From UBA5239 sp040394635 (GTDB taxonomy: Bacteria > Verrucomicrobiota > Lentisphaeria > Victivallales > Victivallaceae): a DNA stretch of 64,000 nucleotides. Location: NCBI GenBank assembly GCA_040394635.1, contig JBEBRW010000015.1, forward strand, positions 1 to 64,000. Reading direction: 5' to 3'. The notes under the pieces were generated by a model that was not told where the DNA came from, did not search any database, and saw nothing but the letters and a program-made list of their open reading frames with translations. The position numbers and the translations under genes are program-made. Shown piece after piece: positions 60,785-64,000 of this stretch; position 1 is the stretch's first letter; each line of letters starts with the position of its first letter.

Positions 60785-62185
60785 ATGAGCAAAGCGACAG
60801 ATGCGCATGTGATCGGCGTCGAGCTGTTTTTTCTGGAAGCACCGATGCGGGTGCCGTTGAAGTTCGGCGGAGAAACCATCAGCTCCTGTTCGGTGGCGCG
60901 TGTCCACATGCAAATGGAAAACACGGTCGGCGACACGGTTTTCGGCTGGGGCGAATCGGTATTGAGCCCGGGCTGGGCGTGGCCGGCGGCCTCGACCTTC
61001 GCCGAGCGCGATACTTTTATGAAGGATTTCTGCGTGAAGCTGGCCGAAGCCTGGAGCAAATTCGATTTCAGCGGCCACCCCATGGAAATCGGCCACGAAT
61101 TCCTCCGGACCCAGCTCGACCCGCTGTTGGAGCAAGCCAATGCCGGACGCGAGATCCCGATGCCGCACCTGGCGGCGCTGAACTGTGCGGCGGCCTTCGA
61201 CCTCGCACTGCACGATGCTTACGGCGTGCTTCACAAAGTCTGCACCTACGATACCTACAACGCGGACTGGATGAATTACGACCTGACCCATTACCTTGAG
61301 CCCGATGCCCCGCAAGTCAATTTCGCCGGCAAATACCCAGTCGATTATATGGTCAAGGACGTCCCGGACAAGCTCCCGGTATGGCACCTGGTCGGCGGCA
61401 AGGACCTGATTTCCGACGCCGAACGCACCGGCAGCGAGCCCGATGACGGCTACCCGGTGGTGCTCGATGAGTGGATCTCCGCCGACGGCCTCAAATGCCT
61501 GAAAATCAAACTGCGCGGCAACGATGCCAGGTGGGATTATCAACGCATGGTCGATGTCGGCCGCATCGCGCTTGAGCGTGAGGTCCGCTGGCTCAGTCCC
61601 GACTTCAACTGTCTGGTCACCGACCCGGCCTATGTCAACGACATTCTCGACAAACTGCGGCAGGAGCACCCCGCCATTTACGGCAAAATCCTCTATGTCG
61701 AACAACCCTTCCCGTATGACCTTGAGAACAACCAGATCGACGTTCACAGCGTCTCCGCCCGTAAACCCCTGTTTATGGACGAGAGCTGCCACGACTGGAA
61801 GTTCGTCCGCATGGGCCGCTCGCTCGGCTGGACCGGCGTGGCGCTGAAAACCTGCAAGACCCAGACCGGCGCGCTGCTCAGCATGTGCTGGGCCAAGGCT
61901 CACGGCATGACCCTGATGGTGCAGGACCTGACCAACCCCATGCTCAGCATCATCCCCCACATCCTGCTCGCGGCGCACGCCGGCACGATCATGGGCGTGG
62001 AGTGCAACGCGGCGCAGTTCTACCCCGCCGCCTCCGCCGTGGAGGAAATCACCCATCCCGGCATTTACAAACGCAACAACGGCACGGTGGACATCTCTAC
62101 GCTCGGCGGCTACGGTTTCGGTTACCGGGCCGAGGAAATCGGGCGTCAGCTGCCACCTCCCGCCTTCTGTCAAATTGAGAATTGA
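60785..62185 (+). CDS. Enolase-superfamily (mandelate racemase/muconate lactonizing-like) enzyme
   Basis: 466 residues, longer than typical members (about 370-400). N-terminal capping domain, then barrel strands with KIKLRGND (Lys-x-Lys-like base), the metal ligands in SPDFNCLVTDP, YVEQPFPYDL and FMDESCHDW, then GVALKTCKTQTG. Probable acid-sugar dehydratase or racemase; the substrate is not assigned. Inserts around residues 150-240 contain the extra length. AAGGA upstream. Its last codons coincide with the start of an A/T-rich repeat. Confidence 0.78.
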   Translation: MSKATDAHVIGVELFFLEAPMRVPLKFGGETISSCSVARVHMQMENTVGDTVFGWGESVLSPGWAWPAASTFAERDTFMKDFCVKLAEAWSKFDFSGHPMEIGHEFLRTQLDPLLEQANAGREIPMPHLAALNCAAAFDLALHDAYGVLHKVCTYDTYNADWMNYDLTHYLEPDAPQVNFAGKYPVDYMVKDVPDKLPVWHLVGGKDLISDAERTGSEPDDGYPVVLDEWISADGLKCLKIKLRGNDARWDYQRMVDVGRIALEREVRWLSPDFNCLVTDPAYVNDILDKLRQEHPAIYGKILYVEQPFPYDLENNQIDVHSVSARKPLFMDESCHDWKFVRMGRSLGWTGVALKTCKTQTGALLSMCWAKAHGMTLMVQDLTNPMLSIIPHILLAAHAGTIMGVECNAAQFYPAASAVEEITHPGIYKRNNGTVDISTLGGYGFGYRAEEIGRQLPPPAFCQIEN

Positions 62186-62291
62186 AAATTGAAAATTAAG
62201 GGAAACATTTATCTTCATCGAAATTTCAAAGAGGGTCAAAGGGATTCTTCCCTTTCCTTCATTTTCCATTCTCCATTTTCCATTTTCAATT
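62172..62291. repeat. A/T-rich 7-nt iterated repeats in inverted arrangement
   Basis: Left part 62172-62200 iterates ATTGAAA-like units (ATTGAGA, ATTGAAA, ATTGAAA); right part 62261-62291 iterates the complement (TTTCCAT units, then TTTTCAATT). Between them AAAGGGA and TCCCTTT (62238-62244, 62249-62255) form a 7-bp hairpin. Similar text occurs at 37296-37320 before the orphan permease. Confidence 0.8.
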
Positions 62292-62311
62292 AAAAAAATA
62301 AGGAAACAAAA

Positions 62312-63559
62312 ATGCATACAATCGTCATCATCAATCCGGGGCATTTCCACGCGGGGCTCGTGCTGCGCGACATGCATCCGCAGATCACGCCGGACGTCTA
62401 TATCTACTCCGAAGCCGGGCGCGACCTCGATAACTACATGAAGCTCGTCGAGTCTTTCAATACCCGCGAGAAAAATCCGACCAGCTGGAAGTTCCATGTT
62501 TACGCCGGTCCTGACTATCTGGCCAAAGCCATCGCCGAGAAAAAAGGCGACATCGCCGTTCTCGCCGGACGCAATGACCTCAAAATTTACGACATCAAGG
62601 CCCTGCACGCCGCCGGCTTCAAAATTCTGAGCGACAAACCGCTCACCATCGACAGCCGCGGCGTCGAAACCCTCGCCGGCATCCTCAAATCCGGCGGTGA
62701 GCCCCTGCTCGACATTATGACCGAGCGCCACGAAGCCACTTCGCTCATTCAGAAAAAACTGCTGGAAGATAACGACGTTTTCGGCGGCTTCGCCATTTCC
62801 GACCACCCGGTCATTTTCAAGGAAAGCGTCCACCACCTCGCGAAGATGGTCAACGGCGCGCCGCTGGTGCGCCCGTGGTGGTTTTTCGACGTCACCAAAC
62901 AGGGCGACGGCATCGTCGACGTGACCACCCACCTGGTGGACCTCGTCCAATGGATGGTCGCCGGCGAGGCCGAGCTGAATTTCGAGGAAGACGTGAAGGT
63001 GCTGGAAGCCAAGCGCTGGCCCACCCCGGTGCCGCAGGACAGTTTCGCCATGATCACCAAAGTCGAGACTTATCCCGATGAACTGAAAGATCAGTTGAAA
63101 AACGGCGTTCTGCAGGTCTTCTGCAACGGCGAATTCACCTACGAGGTCCGTGGTCTGAAGGTCAAACTGGTGGTGATCTGGAACCTCGAAGCGCCCGCCG
63201 GAGGCGGCGACACCCATCGCTCCTACATGGTCGGCAACAAAAGCACGCTGGTCATCGACCAGGGTCCGCACACCGGCAACAAACCCGAACTTTACGTCGA
63301 GCCGAAAAACGACAGCCACGCCTTCAAAGCCGCGCTGGAAAAGGCCCTCCCCGATCTGGACATCATTCAGGAAGGCAAACGCTACCGCGTCGACATCCCG
63401 CAAAGCCTCCGCACCACCCACGAGGAACATTTCGCCGAGGTGCGCAACGAATTTCTGGATATGCTCGCCGCCGGAAAAGAACCCGCCAATAGCCGCGGCA
63501 ATTTGTTAACCAAATACAAAACGCTCTCCACCGCCAGGGATCTGGCCATGAAGAGCTAA
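62312..63559 (+). CDS. Gfo/Idh/MocA-like oxidoreductase with atypical nucleotide-binding start
   Basis: 415 residues. Starts TIVIINPGHFHAGLVLRDMH instead of the classical GxGxxG, then LSDKPLTIDSRGVETLAG (DKP in place of EKP), LLDIMTERHEATS, and VDVTTHLVDLVQWMVAG. This subgroup is found beside sugar enzymes in PVC bacteria, as far as I recall. It likely works on an oxidised sugar, perhaps with the enolase-superfamily enzyme just upstream (126-base gap). AAGGAA before the ATG. Confidence 0.8.
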   Translation: MHTIVIINPGHFHAGLVLRDMHPQITPDVYIYSEAGRDLDNYMKLVESFNTREKNPTSWKFHVYAGPDYLAKAIAEKKGDIAVLAGRNDLKIYDIKALHAAGFKILSDKPLTIDSRGVETLAGILKSGGEPLLDIMTERHEATSLIQKKLLEDNDVFGGFAISDHPVIFKESVHHLAKMVNGAPLVRPWWFFDVTKQGDGIVDVTTHLVDLVQWMVAGEAELNFEEDVKVLEAKRWPTPVPQDSFAMITKVETYPDELKDQLKNGVLQVFCNGEFTYEVRGLKVKLVVIWNLEAPAGGGDTHRSYMVGNKSTLVIDQGPHTGNKPELYVEPKNDSHAFKAALEKALPDLDIIQEGKRYRVDIPQSLRTTHEEHFAEVRNEFLDMLAAGKEPANSRGNLLTKYKTLSTARDLAMKS

Positions 63560-63578
63560 CCCGAAGAGGAGAGAAAAC

Positions 63579-64000
63579 ATGAAAAAAATGCTTCAACTGA
63601 TGGCTGCGCTGCTCGTACTGGCCGCGCTGGTTTCGTGCAAAAGTGCCCCCAAAGAAGAGAAAAAAGACCTGTATTACGGCCTGCTGGGCGACTGGCAGCC
63701 CACCGTGATCGCGGGCGCCACCCAAACCTCCAGCCTTGAACAGCCCGAAGTCTCGTTCCGCGACACCGGCGACGTTTTCGGCTATACCGGCGTGAACAAT
63801 TTCAACACCATTTTCCGGATCACCCCGGAGAAAAGCCTGAAAATCAACCCCATTATCAAGACCCGCCGCGGCGGTACCCCCGAAGCCCTGGCCCTCGAAG
63901 GTGCTTTCGAAACAGCCCTGACCAGTGCCTCCCGCTTCGAAGCCTCCACGGACACCCTCACGATTTACGGAGCCGACGGCGCCGAAGTCATGCAGCTCAA
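63579..64000 (+). CDS. META-domain (HslJ-like) lipoprotein, cut by window end
   Basis: At least 140 residues; the 3' end is outside the window. Signal peptide with lipobox Cys20 (ALVSC). The mature part shows the META/HslJ pattern, with LLGDWQPTVI first, then FGYTGVNNFNTIF, later TLTIYGADGAE. HslJ-type proteins are small envelope proteins linked to stress or detergent-like compound resistance. AGAGGAGAG precedes the ATG; it follows the oxidoreductase by 19 bases. Confidence 0.7.
   Translation, partial: MKKMLQLMAALLVLAALVSCKSAPKEEKKDLYYGLLGDWQPTVIAGATQTSSLEQPEVSFRDTGDVFGYTGVNNFNTIFRITPEKSLKINPIIKTRRGGTPEALALEGAFETALTSASRFEASTDTLTIYGADGAEVMQL

Noticed and set aside
60758..63430. 890-residue leftward open frame
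   Set aside because: Antisense shadow of the enolase-superfamily and Gfo/Idh genes; its middle translates the A/T-rich repeats.

Overview
The window reads as a chromosomal segment of a Lentisphaerota bacterium (Victivallales-like, PVC superphylum). This placement is inferred from gene content; no rRNA is present. The pointers are a type IV pilin-like protein with the H-X9-DG motif, a DUF4091 glycosidase-like protein, several Gfo/Idh/MocA oxidoreductases, an SSS-family symporter, AraC and ROK sugar regulators, many lipoproteins, and a GC-rich Gram-negative gene style with the standard genetic code. No tRNA, rRNA or CRISPR array was seen.

Layout. 0-12.5 kb: rplY and prs, then a secreted alpha/beta hydrolase, a C45-like acyltransferase and an MRJP-like lipoprotein; then a leftward operon purU-cysS-[three-gene DUF3791/DUF3990 cassette]-ispH; then a standalone MetH-activation-domain protein and a DUF3313-like lipoprotein closed by a strong terminator. 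12.6-24.5 kb: DeoR regulator coupled to a fused pyruvate dehydrogenase E1 and an E2; a TIM-barrel glycosidase-like protein; a tyrosine phosphatase; LRR lipoprotein-thiL-tsaE; an aminotransferase. 24.7-35 kb: sodium:solute symporter, a histidine-kinase-like protein lacking the usual His, and a carbohydrate cluster (AraC, beta-propeller glycosidase-like, ROK repressor, pseudopilin, DUF4091 protein) ending in a YeiH-family transporter. 35-43 kb: yjbQ, a TPR-like protein, trxB, an orphan DppB-type permease and a 1292-residue AsmA-like protein.

43-55.5 kb is the accessory part. It has a portal-small protein-terminase module with no capsid genes. A stretch of ordinary genes follows (MarR, pilT, pdxJ, ribE). 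Then comes a run of tail-tube/tail-terminator-like proteins carrying three homologous copies of one domain. This leads into an AT-rich island with a coiled-coil protein, a displaced 5'-truncated copy of its C-terminal half, a TPR membrane protein, and two lipoproteins that share an identical signal-peptide DNA segment but have unrelated mature parts. This is the best candidate here for an undescribed system: a phage-tail-derived locus with recombining modules. Its function cannot be read from sequence alone.

55.6-64 kb returns to metabolism and core genes: Gfo/Idh oxidoreductase with divergent AraC, IMPase-family phosphatase, rimO, pgsA, an enolase-superfamily enzyme, a second Gfo/Idh oxidoreductase and a META-domain-like lipoprotein cut by the window end. 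Intergenic gaps across the window hold short iterated repeats: 9-nt units with a GGAC core, 7-nt A/T-rich units, and nested inverted repeats.
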